Shown here: positions 34,560-42,921 of the stretch, piece by piece
How positions within the stretch are numbered: position 1 is the stretch's first letter
How the letters are laid out: the number at the start of each line of letters is the position of its first letter
Origin: Cetobacterium sp050033475
GTDB taxonomy: Bacteria; Fusobacteriota; Fusobacteriia; Fusobacteriales; Fusobacteriaceae
DNA: 64,000 nt
Assembly: GCF_050033475.1 (NCBI RefSeq)
Contig: NZ_CP188319.1
Span: 1,612,001 to 1,676,000 of the forward strand
Direction of reading: 5' to 3'
Program-made: the position numbers and the translations under genes
The notes under the pieces: model-generated
Databases searched by the model: none
Told to the model about the DNA's origin: nothing
The model's input: the letters and a program-made list of their open reading frames with translations, nothing else

Positions 34560-37085
34560 TTAGAAATGAGTTAATACAGTTCTACTGATAATTTCATCCT
34601 GAACATCCTTACATAGTTCAACAAAGTAAGCACTATATCCCGCCACACGAACTATTAAATCTCTATAGGCTTCTGGATTTTTTTGAGCATTAAGTAAAGT
34701 TTGGTTATCTAAATAGTTAAATTGAATTTCTCCCAATTGCAGAGCACAAGCACTACGTATTAGAGTTATAATTCCATTTTCTCCCTCAGGTGTTTCCAAT
34801 AATCCTGAAATTAATTTAAAGTTATGAACCATTCCTATATTCATATTGTCACATGACATTTTAGAAATTGTTTTAATTATAGCTGTTGGTCCCTTTGTAT
34901 CTGCTCCTTGAGTTGGACTTATTCCATCAGATAGTGGTGTCCATGCCTTACGACCATTAGCACTTGCCCCTGTAATTTGTCCAAGTGGTGTATTGTTGGA
35001 AATAGATAATGTTCCATGACTTAGCACTGAATAAAGAGTTTTATATTTACGGTGCTCCATCTCTGTGAAGTTAATTAAATCCGTAGCTATATAATCTACA
35101 TAATCTTCGTCATTTCCATATTTTGGAACTCCTAAACAATCCTGTCTTAATTTTTCATATCCTACAAAGTCAGCCTTTAAAGCTTCCTTAATCTCTCTTA
35201 AAGTATATTTTTTCTCTTCGAAAACTAATCTTTTTATTGCTGCCATAGAATCTACATAGGTTGCTAGTCCACTCCATACAACTCCAGGACCGAAGTTATA
35301 CATAGCTCCCCCTGCTTCTACTCCTCTTCCACTTTCTATACATCCCTCATACATTAAAGACATAAGTGGTTTTGGAGCTAAAGTTTTGTGAACTCTTTGA
35401 GTTATAACTGTAGCTATACTTGATAATTTTGTTATATATTTTATTTGTTCCTTAACAGCCTCTTCAAATTCCTCATAGGTCTTATATTTTTCCACATCCC
35501 CTAAGTCAGGACAAACCTGTTTTCCATACCATAGAGTTTTTCCATTATTTAAAACTAACTCTATACATATTGGCCACTGAGTATATGCTGTTGAAGTCCA
35601 TTGATATAATCTTCCTGATTTTTGTGGTTCCACACATCCCATTAGACAATAATCTCTGGCATCCTCTATGGAAACTCCCTTAGCAAGCATCATTTTTATA
35701 TGTACATCATCAAAGTGACATGCTGGGAATCCCAATCCTGCCTTTATAACTTGAACTATTTTTCTTAAATACTCCTGTGGAGATCCCTTATGAATACGGC
35801 AAGCTAAAGAAGGTTGATATATTTTTACATGTCTTACTGCATCCATTAATAAATAAGTTAATTCATTGGTAGCATCCACACCTGATCTTGTAACTCCACC
35901 TACACACATATTTACAAATGGTTGATATCCAGCAAAGAATTTAGATCCTCCTTCACTTGTTAACCACATCATCTCAGACATTTTTATTAACATACATCCT
36001 GCTATTTCAAAGGCCTCACATCTTGTCATCTTTCCACTTTCAATATCCTTCTTATAGAATGGATACATATATTGGTCCACACGACCTATTGACATTCCAG
36101 TTTGATTCTCTTCCACAACCAATAGAGATTCTATTGTCCAAACAGCCTGTACTGCCTCCCAGAAATTACTTGGTTTATGAGCAGGAACTCTTCCATTTAC
36201 CTCAGAAATTTTCAAAAGTTCAGCCTTTCTTTTAGGATTACATTCCTTAGCTGCCAATTGAGCTGCATATTCAGACATACGCTTAGCATATATCATTACT
36301 CCCTCTGCTGTATCTATTAAAGATTTATAGAAATAAATTTTTTCTATATCATCTGGATTTGCATAATCTAAAGTTTCTAATTTCTCCTTAGATTCTCTAA
36401 CTATATCAAGCATTCCCTTTTTCATTAGAATAACATCATATCCTGGGTTAGAGTCCCCTCCTCCATTTAAAGCATGATATGAACAATCTGATACAAAGGA
36501 TTCTCCTGAAAGTTCCCAAAGTCCAGCTTCACGGAACTGTTGCTCACAATGTTCATCTATTGATTGCCCAGCCCAATAAGGAAAAATATCTTCCCTTAAA
36601 GTTCTCTTATCCTCCTCAGAAATATGGAAAGGATCCTGAGGTCTCTTAGCTATTGTATCCAATTCATCATTTAACCATCTCCAAGCAACATCCGGAGAAA
36701 ATGCTCCTGTTCTTGGTGCTCCATTTGGACATCCAACTATTAATTCATTATCTTGGATTACTAAAGGTGCTGTTTCACAACAATATTTAAAACTTTTTCC
36801 TCTTAGGATAGCCTTTGGCATTCCAGGATTTTCCTTGGCAATTTTTGTAAGTACCTTAGCTCTGTGAATGTTTATACTTGGAACTTGTTTTAAATAGTTT
36901 TCCTTTAATTTCACCAATCTCTCTGTGATTTTCTCTGGAACTTCATTTAAATTTTCCTTAGTACATTCTTCTGTCTTTATTTCCTTAGATACTCCCTGGA
37001 ACATTTTTAAAAGTGCTTCTCTCTCAGCCTCAGACATATTTTCTGTGGCCTTCATAAATTTATTTAAAAATTCTTTTATCTCCAT
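34560..37085 (-). CDS. cutC: Choline trimethylamine-lyase (glycyl radical enzyme)
   Basis: An 841-residue glycyl radical enzyme that cleaves choline into trimethylamine and acetaldehyde. Catalytic Cys C484 and Glu E486 (GCVEPQ) and radical Gly G816 (RVAGYSAYF) are present. Residues matching the choline-binding set of the Desulfovibrio enzyme also align with a constant offset of five: Y203, D211, F390, T497 and Y501. This separates it from glycerol/diol dehydratase and other relatives. The N terminus is short, without the long extension seen in enterobacterial (GRM2) enzymes. AAGGAG precedes the ATG. Confidence 0.97.
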   Translation of the reverse strand: MEIKEFLNKFMKATENMSEAEREALLKMFQGVSKEIKTEECTKENLNEVPEKITERLVKLKENYLKQVPSINIHRAKVLTKIAKENPGMPKAILRGKSFKYCCETAPLVIQDNELIVGCPNGAPRTGAFSPDVAWRWLNDELDTIAKRPQDPFHISEEDKRTLREDIFPYWAGQSIDEHCEQQFREAGLWELSGESFVSDCSYHALNGGGDSNPGYDVILMKKGMLDIVRESKEKLETLDYANPDDIEKIYFYKSLIDTAEGVMIYAKRMSEYAAQLAAKECNPKRKAELLKISEVNGRVPAHKPSNFWEAVQAVWTIESLLVVEENQTGMSIGRVDQYMYPFYKKDIESGKMTRCEAFEIAGCMLIKMSEMMWLTSEGGSKFFAGYQPFVNMCVGGVTRSGVDATNELTYLLMDAVRHVKIYQPSLACRIHKGSPQEYLRKIVQVIKAGLGFPACHFDDVHIKMMLAKGVSIEDARDYCLMGCVEPQKSGRLYQWTSTAYTQWPICIELVLNNGKTLWYGKQVCPDLGDVEKYKTYEEFEEAVKEQIKYITKLSSIATVITQRVHKTLAPKPLMSLMYEGCIESGRGVEAGGAMYNFGPGVVWSGLATYVDSMAAIKRLVFEEKKYTLREIKEALKADFVGYEKLRQDCLGVPKYGNDEDYVDYIATDLINFTEMEHRKYKTLYSVLSHGTLSISNNTPLGQITGASANGRKAWTPLSDGISPTQGADTKGPTAIIKTISKMSCDNMNIGMVHNFKLISGLLETPEGENGIITLIRSACALQLGEIQFNYLDNQTLLNAQKNPEAYRDLIVRVAGYSAYFVELCKDVQDEIISRTVLTHF

Positions 37086-37101
37086 GCCATACTCCTTATT
37101 T

Positions 37102-38523
37102 TTATTTCAGTATTTCTCTGAGAATTTTTTCTAATTTATTTAAAAATTCTGAATCTTTTTTTTCTTCCACAATATTTTTTTCATAGGCAACCTTTCTTAT
37201 ATAAATAAGATTTTGTGGGGAAACATTGTCCGAAGTCATTCCTTTTCCAATAACTCCACAACCTAAGGTCATTGATGGAAATAAGTTAGTACTTTCTCCC
37301 ATACTTCCCTGAGCTCCAGAAGTATTTACCAATATCCTACCCACAGGTTTCTTTAGAGCAAACTCCCTTATTATTTCCTCATCCTTCGAATGAATTACCA
37401 AGGTATGCCCCTGTCTTTCATTTAGTAATAACTCTATACATTTTTCACAGGCCTCTCTCCAGTTATCCTCCACGTAAAAGGAAACTAAAGGACAAAGCTT
37501 TTCCTTTGAAAAGGGATTATCCAAAGAAATATATTTTTCCCTGGAAATTAATAGCTTTGTTTCCGAAGGAACCTCGATTCCAGCAACATTTCCTATAAAT
37601 TTAGCACTTCTACCTATATAATTTCTCTTGAATTTTCCCTGTTTATCAAAAAGTATTTCCTTTAGCCTATAACTTTCATCTTCACTTAGAAAATATCCAC
37701 CCTGTTTTTGAAACTCTCCAGTTACTTTTTCTACAATTGCTCTACTTACAACTATTGCCTGTTCAGAACCAGACATAACTCCATTATCAAAGGTTTTGCT
37801 CCTGATAATATCTGTCACAGATTTTTTTATATCTGCACTTTCCTCTATGAAAGCCGGTGTATTTCCCGTTCTTCCATAAACCATAGGCTTTCCTGATAAT
37901 TTAATTTCTTCTAGAAGTTCTTCCACTCCCGTATTTAAAATTAAATCTATATTTTCATGATTTATTAATTCCTTAATTCCATTTTTAGAAATTCTACTTA
38001 AATAACTCACAGTTCCCCTCGGAGCTCCCAATTCTTCCATCCTATCAATGATAAAATCTAAAGTTTTTATCATTGTATTTTTTGAATTATTTTGCAAGTT
38101 AAATATCATTGTATTTCCAGTTTTCAATCCAATTAAAAGATTATATATCATAGTTGAAATAGGATTAGACTCCGAAGATAAAACTACTATTACCCCCATG
38201 GGCACCCCTATATCAACTATTTTTTCCTCTTTATTTTCTCCTATTACTCCCACACATTTCATAGGTTTTATTTTTTCAACAACTTTTTCTAAAATAAATT
38301 TTATCTTTTTCTTTTTATCCTCTTGATTTCCAAAATCAACTTCCTCTTGAAGCTCCTCAGAAATTTTATCTAAATTTTTTAGTAATTCTGAGGCTAAACC
38401 CTCTATAATTCCATCCAATTTTTCCTGAGAAAAAGTTGATAATAATCTCTGAGCTTCCTTAGAATTTTCAGCTAAAATTCTAGCTTCTTGCATTGACAGT
38501 AAATCATTATCTATAAGTTTCAT
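37102..38523 (-). CDS. cutB: Aldehyde dehydrogenase homologue lacking the catalytic Cys
   Basis: A 473-residue relative of the CoA-acylating dehydrogenase at 29258-30781. It keeps the overall family pattern (DNDLLSMQEARILAENSKEAQ, SESNPISTMIY, SKTFDNG, LGCGVIGKGMTSDNVSP), but the catalytic Cys is replaced by Ser251 (FDNGVMSGSEQA). The ATGGPGMV nucleotide loop reads NTGVEELL. It is therefore probably inactive as a dehydrogenase and may be structural or regulatory. Its C-terminal FLNKLEKILREIL helix resembles an encapsulation peptide. It sits just before cutC, as the second dehydrogenase homologue does in known choline clusters. Confidence 0.85.
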   Translation of the reverse strand: MKLIDNDLLSMQEARILAENSKEAQRLLSTFSQEKLDGIIEGLASELLKNLDKISEELQEEVDFGNQEDKKKKIKFILEKVVEKIKPMKCVGVIGENKEEKIVDIGVPMGVIVVLSSESNPISTMIYNLLIGLKTGNTMIFNLQNNSKNTMIKTLDFIIDRMEELGAPRGTVSYLSRISKNGIKELINHENIDLILNTGVEELLEEIKLSGKPMVYGRTGNTPAFIEESADIKKSVTDIIRSKTFDNGVMSGSEQAIVVSRAIVEKVTGEFQKQGGYFLSEDESYRLKEILFDKQGKFKRNYIGRSAKFIGNVAGIEVPSETKLLISREKYISLDNPFSKEKLCPLVSFYVEDNWREACEKCIELLLNERQGHTLVIHSKDEEIIREFALKKPVGRILVNTSGAQGSMGESTNLFPSMTLGCGVIGKGMTSDNVSPQNLIYIRKVAYEKNIVEEKKDSEFLNKLEKILREILK

Positions 38524-38544
38524 TTTTATTCCGTCCTTTTTTTA

Positions 38545-38844
38545 CTAAAGACTTTCAATGGCATATTTATCTATTATTTTTTGTAAATCTCCGTGAGGTC
38601 TTGCTATTACTATAGAACTGTATAAATTTCCACCTTCCATATTTTGTACTGCATTAATTCCTGTATCCACCGCTGCTCTACATGCTCCAACATCCCCAGT
38701 TACTATAACTGTAATATATCCTGAAGCCACATTTGCATATCCTATTAAATCCACATCTGCTGCTTTACACATTGCATCTGCCGCCTCTAAAGCAAATACC
38801 AATCCAAATGTTTCTATTAACCCTATCGCTTCCCTTTTCACCAT
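38545..38844 (-). CDS. BMC-H shell protein
   Basis: A protein of about 99 residues with a single BMC domain: REAIGLIETFGLVFALEAADAM, ASGYITVIVTGDVGACRAAVDTG, and SSIVIARPHGD at the end. It differs from the other BMC-H proteins of the locus in its Cys-containing helix and C-terminal KIIDKYAIESL. The ATG at 38844 has GGGAA nine bases upstream; an in-frame GTG at 38853 also exists. It lies 16 bases after the BMC-H gene upstream. Confidence 0.93.
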   Translation of the reverse strand: MVKREAIGLIETFGLVFALEAADAMCKAADVDLIGYANVASGYITVIVTGDVGACRAAVDTGINAVQNMEGGNLYSSIVIARPHGDLQKIIDKYAIESL

Positions 38845-38860
38845 GTCAGTCACTTCCCTT

Positions 38861-39157
38861 CTATTGATCTATATCATGAACCGTTACTATTTTTCCAACT
38901 TCACTAATTGGTCTAGCCATAACATTTTTAGCTGTTAAAGTTCCCACTGCTGCCGCTGCCTCAGCACCAATTTCCACTGCTGCCTTAACCGCTGCCACAT
39001 CTCCCTTTACCATTATAGTTACTAAGGTTGAACCTACATTTTCATAGGAAACCAATTCCACATCTGCTGCTTTTAACATTTTGTCTGCAGCTTCTAAAGC
39101 TGGTACAAGTCCTATGGTTTCCACTAACCCCAATGCTTCATTTCCATAATATTTCAT
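38861..39157 (-). CDS. BMC-H shell protein
   Basis: A protein of about 98 residues with a single BMC domain: NEALGLVETIGLVPALEAADKM, GSTLVTIMVKGDVAAVKAAVEIG and KNVMARPISEVGKI. It is the first shell gene to be transcribed in the operon. The ATG at 39157 is preferred over an in-frame GTG at 39169, because a G-rich GGTGGG site lies before it. Confidence 0.93.
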   Translation of the reverse strand: MKYYGNEALGLVETIGLVPALEAADKMLKAADVELVSYENVGSTLVTIMVKGDVAAVKAAVEIGAEAAAAVGTLTAKNVMARPISEVGKIVTVHDIDQ

Positions 39158-39173
39158 CTTTCCCACCAACTCC

Positions 39174-39440
39174 TTAATCTTCTATAAAAGTATTTATTAT
39201 ATTTTTACTCTCTTCACTAGCTTCGTAATATATAATTACTTCTCCATTTTCATCTAAATCAGCATCTATCTCCGCTATTAAACCATTAGCTTCCGCTGTC
39301 ATAAGTGCATTTATTACAGCACTTTTATTAAAGGATTTAAAATTTTCATAGTCCTCCTTTAAAACTTCCATTACCTCGTGAACTGATGATTTCCCATGTT
39401 TTGTAAAATGTTTTAATATGGCATAATTTAATGGTTTCAT
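39174..39440 (-). CDS. Small helix-turn-helix-like protein of choline microcompartment locus
   Basis: An 88-residue protein starting KPLNYAILKHFTKHGKSSVHEVM. The pattern of helices followed by a short acidic strand segment (AEIDADLDENGEVIIYYEA) suggests a winged-helix fold. Its place inside the microcompartment operon, between the transporter and the first shell gene, suggests a locus-specific accessory or regulatory role. The ATG at 39440 has AGGAGG upstream. A longer reading from 39551 would overlap the transporter gene and is rejected. Confidence 0.75.
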   Translation of the reverse strand: MKPLNYAILKHFTKHGKSSVHEVMEVLKEDYENFKSFNKSAVINALMTAEANGLIAEIDADLDENGEVIIYYEASEESKNIINTFIED

Positions 39441-39445
39441 ATCTA

Positions 39446-40540
39446 TTAAGCCTCCTTTTTCTTTAAAAAATCCAATGGATTTACAGCTATTATTAAAATT
39501 CCAAATATCATTAGAATTGCTCCTATCCAAGCTATTGTTGGTAAAGCCCATCCCTCAACACCTAGAAATACTCCTAAAAATAGCCAACAGAAAAATGGTC
39601 CAAAGAATGAATAAGTTCCATTACACGCTGTTCCAAGACCAGCTCCACACATGCTGTTTCCAGCATACCAAGCTGTGAAAGAAACAAATGTTGCTAAACC
39701 ACTTAAAATAAACCAAACCATTGCAGGTGAACTTGAAAGTGCCTTAAATGTCAAGGAAGCTGATACTCCAATATCTCCACTTAAAATTCCTAAAATTGGT
39801 AAAACTATAAATATATTTGTAAGTCCTGAAGTTAATTGTCTTATGCAAATTCCTATCTGTGGATCAACCATTGCTGAGGCATAACCTGCCACACAACCTT
39901 CAAATCCCCATCCAAAAGCTGCTATTATTGCAATTACTATTCCTAATAAAACTTCCACGGACATTTGTTCTCCTAAACCTGTACTACCTATTAAAAAACT
40001 TGCCGATACACAAATTAATATTCCCAAAGCCATTCTCTTATTTATTTCCTGCTTATAAAAAACTTTTCCCAAAATAGCTGCTATTGCAGGGCAAAGAGCT
40101 GAAATTGGAACGATTATTGAACCTGCCATTTGTAAAGCAATTACATAGGCTGTTCCAGCTACTGGACCTCCTAGCATTGCTGCTAGCATAAGCATTCTTC
40201 CAGGTTTTGTATTTAATGTTCTAATAAAATCTTTAAATTTCCCTTGATAAACTGCATTACATACTGCCCAAAAAGCACTGCATGTATCATTTATTGCATT
40301 TCCTAAAGCTGCCAATAAGTAAACGATTACAAAAGTTGTAAGACCTGATGTATTAGGTCCATACCAATCTGCCCAAACTCCCTTAGTCATTCCTAAAGTT
40401 AAAAAGGCTGTGTATATTCCATAGGTAATTCCTGAAAATAATCCAATCTTTACTCCCTTTTTAACGAAGTTTTTTTTCATTTGCTCCTTTAAAATGGATA
40501 TCCTATCTCTACTCTCATTTTCAAATATTGCTTCCGACAT
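39446..40540 (-). CDS. DMT-superfamily membrane transporter, candidate choline transporter
   Basis: A 364-residue membrane protein with about ten hydrophobic helices in two related halves (EamA-like). Small-residue-rich helices, GGPVAGTAYVIALQMAGS and the AGNSMCGAGLGTACNGTYSFFGPFF segment (partly quoted: GTACNGTYSFFG) are the clearest marks. Since it is the first gene of the choline lyase operon, import of choline or export of a product such as trimethylamine or ethanol is likely; the sequence alone does not say which. GGAGGG precedes the ATG. Confidence 0.8.
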   Translation of the reverse strand: MSEAIFENESRDRISILKEQMKKNFVKKGVKIGLFSGITYGIYTAFLTLGMTKGVWADWYGPNTSGLTTFVIVYLLAALGNAINDTCSAFWAVCNAVYQGKFKDFIRTLNTKPGRMLMLAAMLGGPVAGTAYVIALQMAGSIIVPISALCPAIAAILGKVFYKQEINKRMALGILICVSASFLIGSTGLGEQMSVEVLLGIVIAIIAAFGWGFEGCVAGYASAMVDPQIGICIRQLTSGLTNIFIVLPILGILSGDIGVSASLTFKALSSSPAMVWFILSGLATFVSFTAWYAGNSMCGAGLGTACNGTYSFFGPFFCWLFLGVFLGVEGWALPTIAWIGAILMIFGILIIAVNPLDFLKKKEA

Positions 40541-40602
40541 AGTGTCCCTCCATGTTTTTCATTAATAATAAATTGGGGAATTTACTATTTTTTTATATAA
40601 AC

Positions 40603-40634
40603 AGTATAAACCTTCCCCTTATATTCAATGTCAA
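40603..40634 (-). promoter_or_regulatory. MerR-type promoter of the choline microcompartment operon
   Basis: Minus-strand -35 TTGACA (40634-40629) and -10 TATACT (40608-40603) separated by 20 bases, longer than the normal 17. This is the hallmark of promoters that MerR-family activators untwist. The spacer contains the G-rich half-site AAGGGGAAGG. A MerR gene lies immediately upstream. Confidence 0.75.
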
Positions 40635-40710
40635 TATTTTATGAACTATTTTTGAATTTTTAATTCATTTTTAGAATTTATGGTTCTTTAAACGATAGTA
40701 TATTTTTTTT

Positions 40711-40751
40711 GTATAAAAATAAAAAAGGAGATAAAAATATATTTTATCTCC
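40711..40751 (-). terminator. Terminator after merR-type gene
   Basis: GGAGATAAAA/ATTTTATCTCC stem (40727-40751) followed on the minus strand by a T-run. A smaller TTCCAC-CTTA-GTGGAA hairpin precedes it at 40760-40775. Confidence 0.8.
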
Positions 40752-40779
40752 TCAAAACCTTCCACCTTAGTGGAACCCT

Positions 40780-41604
40780 TTAATTTGTTTTTAATTTTAG
40801 CATTATTTCCGTTACATATTTTTTTTCATCCTTAGTGGTCCAATAATCCATAACGTATCTTTCATAGCAACAATCCTCATATTTATAGTTATGTAACTCT
40901 GCCCAAGCCATTATTCTTTCATAACTTTTATCTATATCTTCATGACTTCCAATATGATAGGAGGATATTACCATATATCCTCCCACCTCTTCTAAATTTT
41001 CATTTTTACATTTTAATAAATTTTTTTGTAAAATTTTAATTTTTTGATTTTTATTTTCTAACTTATCTTTTAATGAAGAAAATTCTATAATCACAGGACC
41101 AGTTATGGCATTTTCTAATCTTTCCACATAATTTGTAAAATCAATATTAATAATTGTATTTATATAATCTCCTTGAAATTCCTGATCCAAGTATAAATAT
41201 TTATCCCTCTCCATATATTTAACCTTTATATCTGTTAAATTATGTTCAATAACCATTCTTGCTTCTCTAATCAAAGAATTCCAATCTTCTAAGGATTGTT
41301 TTTTTATTATTAATTCTTTTTCTATTTCCTCTAAATCCTTAATTTTACTTTCAAAATTTTCCTCTATACTTCTATAGTTAAAATCATTCATAGCTTGTTT
41401 TATATTTTCCAATGTAAACCCACTTTGCTTATAATATTTTATTACAGGAATAGCATATAAATTTTCTTTATTATAATATCTATAACCATTCGAACTTACT
41501 TCACAAGGTGATAAAAGACCTATTTTATCATAAAATCTCAAGGTTTTTTTTGCAATTCCACAAATTTTTTCAACTTCCCCTATATAGTACTTTTCTTTTT
41601 TCAT
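40780..41604 (-). CDS. MerR-family activator with GyrI-like effector domain
   Basis: A 274-residue transcription factor. The N-terminal MerR helix-turn-helix (about 5-72) shows YYIGEVEKICGIAKKTLRFYDKIGLL and the NGYRYYNKENL wing. A coiled-coil dimer helix (about 80-115) follows, then a C-terminal effector domain (about 125-274) like the BmrR/GyrI group, with EVGGYMVISSYHIGSHEDI. Ligands of that domain are often organic cations, so choline or trimethylamine would fit; this is inference. It is co-transcribed with the Fe-alcohol dehydrogenase gene 15 bases upstream. Confidence 0.9.
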   Translation of the reverse strand: MKKEKYYIGEVEKICGIAKKTLRFYDKIGLLSPCEVSSNGYRYYNKENLYAIPVIKYYKQSGFTLENIKQAMNDFNYRSIEENFESKIKDLEEIEKELIIKKQSLEDWNSLIREARMVIEHNLTDIKVKYMERDKYLYLDQEFQGDYINTIINIDFTNYVERLENAITGPVIIEFSSLKDKLENKNQKIKILQKNLLKCKNENLEEVGGYMVISSYHIGSHEDIDKSYERIMAWAELHNYKYEDCCYERYVMDYWTTKDEKKYVTEIMLKLKTN

Positions 41605-41619
41605 TTTTTTCTCCGTTAC

Positions 41620-42762
41620 TTATCCCATTATACACTTTAATATTTTTACCAAATCTTCCCTTGTCATTTCTCTAGGATTAGTTTTTGTACAAACATCCCC
41701 TTGAATTTTTTTACAAATTCTTTCCAGTTCTTTTTCTTCTAATAGTTCTCTTCCATCTATATTCAAATCCTTTAATGTTAAAGGGATTGATAAACTTTTC
41801 TGTAATTTTACAATTCCATTTATTAAATTGGTAGTTCCAATATAACCACTATTACAATTCAATTCCATTATCCTAGCTAATTTTTGATATTTTTTCATAA
41901 CCTCTGTAGTTTCACTAGAATAACTTTTGTTTTCTATATCTGAATTAAATCTTATAATATGAGGTAAAATCATAGCATTTATTTTCCCATGAGGAATATG
42001 ATATTTTCCACCTAATACATGAGCTAAACTATGAGTTAATCCCAATCCACCAGCATTAAAAGCCAATCCTGCTAAACAAGAACCATTATGCATTCTTTCC
42101 CTTGCCTCTAAATCTTCGCCATTTTTATATACTTTCTCTATATTTTTAACAACTAATTCAAAAGCTTTTTCTGCCAAAGCATCTGTAAAATCACTTGCTT
42201 CAGTAGAAACATAAGCCTCAATAGCATGGGTAAGTACATCCATTCCAGTATCTGCACTTATGGATTTTGGCACACTTTTTACTAACTCTGGATCCAATAT
42301 AGCCATAGATGGCAATAATTTTTCATCTGTCAAAGCATACTTTACATTTTCCTTTTCGTTAGTAATAACAGAATATTCTGTTACTTCAGATCCTGTTCCA
42401 CTTGTTGTAGGTATTGCATAAAATTCTATTTCACATTTTCCTTCTATTTTTCCATAATAGTCTCTAATTGCCTTGGCACCATCTATTGATGAACCTCCCC
42501 CTAAAGCTATTATTAAATCTGCCGATTTATCTTTTAAAAATTGAACTCCCTTAGCTACAACTTTTACTGTAGGATCTGGTATCACTTCATCAAAAATATC
42601 CACAGAACAATCAATAATATTTTCTTTTACTTTTTTTAAAATATCTGATCCACCTATAAATTTATCACATATTATTAAAATTTTTCTATTTTTTAACTCT
42701 CTCAAAACTTCTAAGGAATTTTTTCCATAACATATTTCTGTTTTAACTTTAAAACGTTTCAT
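41620..42762 (-). CDS. cutO: Iron-containing alcohol dehydrogenase
   Basis: A 380-residue group III alcohol dehydrogenase that would reduce acetaldehyde to ethanol and regenerate NAD for the microcompartment. The nucleotide-binding GGGSSIDGAKAIRDYY lies at about 90-105. The metal ligands fall in GMDVLTHAIEAYVS and HSLAHVLGGKYHIPHGKINA (three His plus Asp). The symbol follows choline clusters elsewhere; 1-propanol-type or other short-alcohol activity is equally compatible with the sequence. It is the first gene of a short operon with merR. AAGGAG precedes the ATG. Confidence 0.9.
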   Translation of the reverse strand: MKRFKVKTEICYGKNSLEVLRELKNRKILIICDKFIGGSDILKKVKENIIDCSVDIFDEVIPDPTVKVVAKGVQFLKDKSADLIIALGGGSSIDGAKAIRDYYGKIEGKCEIEFYAIPTTSGTGSEVTEYSVITNEKENVKYALTDEKLLPSMAILDPELVKSVPKSISADTGMDVLTHAIEAYVSTEASDFTDALAEKAFELVVKNIEKVYKNGEDLEARERMHNGSCLAGLAFNAGGLGLTHSLAHVLGGKYHIPHGKINAMILPHIIRFNSDIENKSYSSETTEVMKKYQKLARIMELNCNSGYIGTTNLINGIVKLQKSLSIPLTLKDLNIDGRELLEEKELERICKKIQGDVCTKTNPREMTREDLVKILKCIMG

Positions 42763-42819
42763 AATAAAACTCTCCTTGCGTTTTTAGTTAAAAAAATACT
42801 TTTTCCCCAATTCGTTTTT

Positions 42820-42849
42820 ATGATAACATATTTTTATTTTTATTATCAA
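42820..42849 (-). promoter_or_regulatory. Promoter and dyad of the cutO-merR operon
   Basis: Minus-strand -35 TTGATA (42849-42844), 18-base spacer and -10 TATCAT (42825-42820), preceded by TG. TGATAA/TTATCA arms of an inverted repeat overlap both elements, which suggests autoregulation. Confidence 0.6.
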
Positions 42850-42883
42850 GGAAAAATTTTATTTGAATTTTTACAAAAATTAA

Positions 42884-42912
42884 AAAAAAGTGGAGATTTA
42901 ATAATCTCCACC
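42884..42912 (-). terminator. Terminator after MBL-fold gene
   Basis: GTGGAGATT/AATCTCCAC stem followed on the minus strand by a run of eight T residues. Confidence 0.8.
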
Positions 42913-42921
42913 TGATAAAAA

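Noticed and set aside
35957..36235. Plus-strand open frame opposite cutC, and similar frames opposite other cut, asnS and rib genes
   Set aside because: They are antisense to well-supported genes and lack ribosome sites and family features.
34560..37085. Glycerol or propanediol dehydratase reading of the glycyl radical enzyme
   Set aside because: The choline-pocket residues match CutC at a constant offset, and the neighbours fit choline degradation.
39441..39551. N-terminal extension of the small helix-turn-helix-like gene
   Set aside because: The extension overlaps the transporter gene, whereas AGGAGG serves the ATG at 39440.
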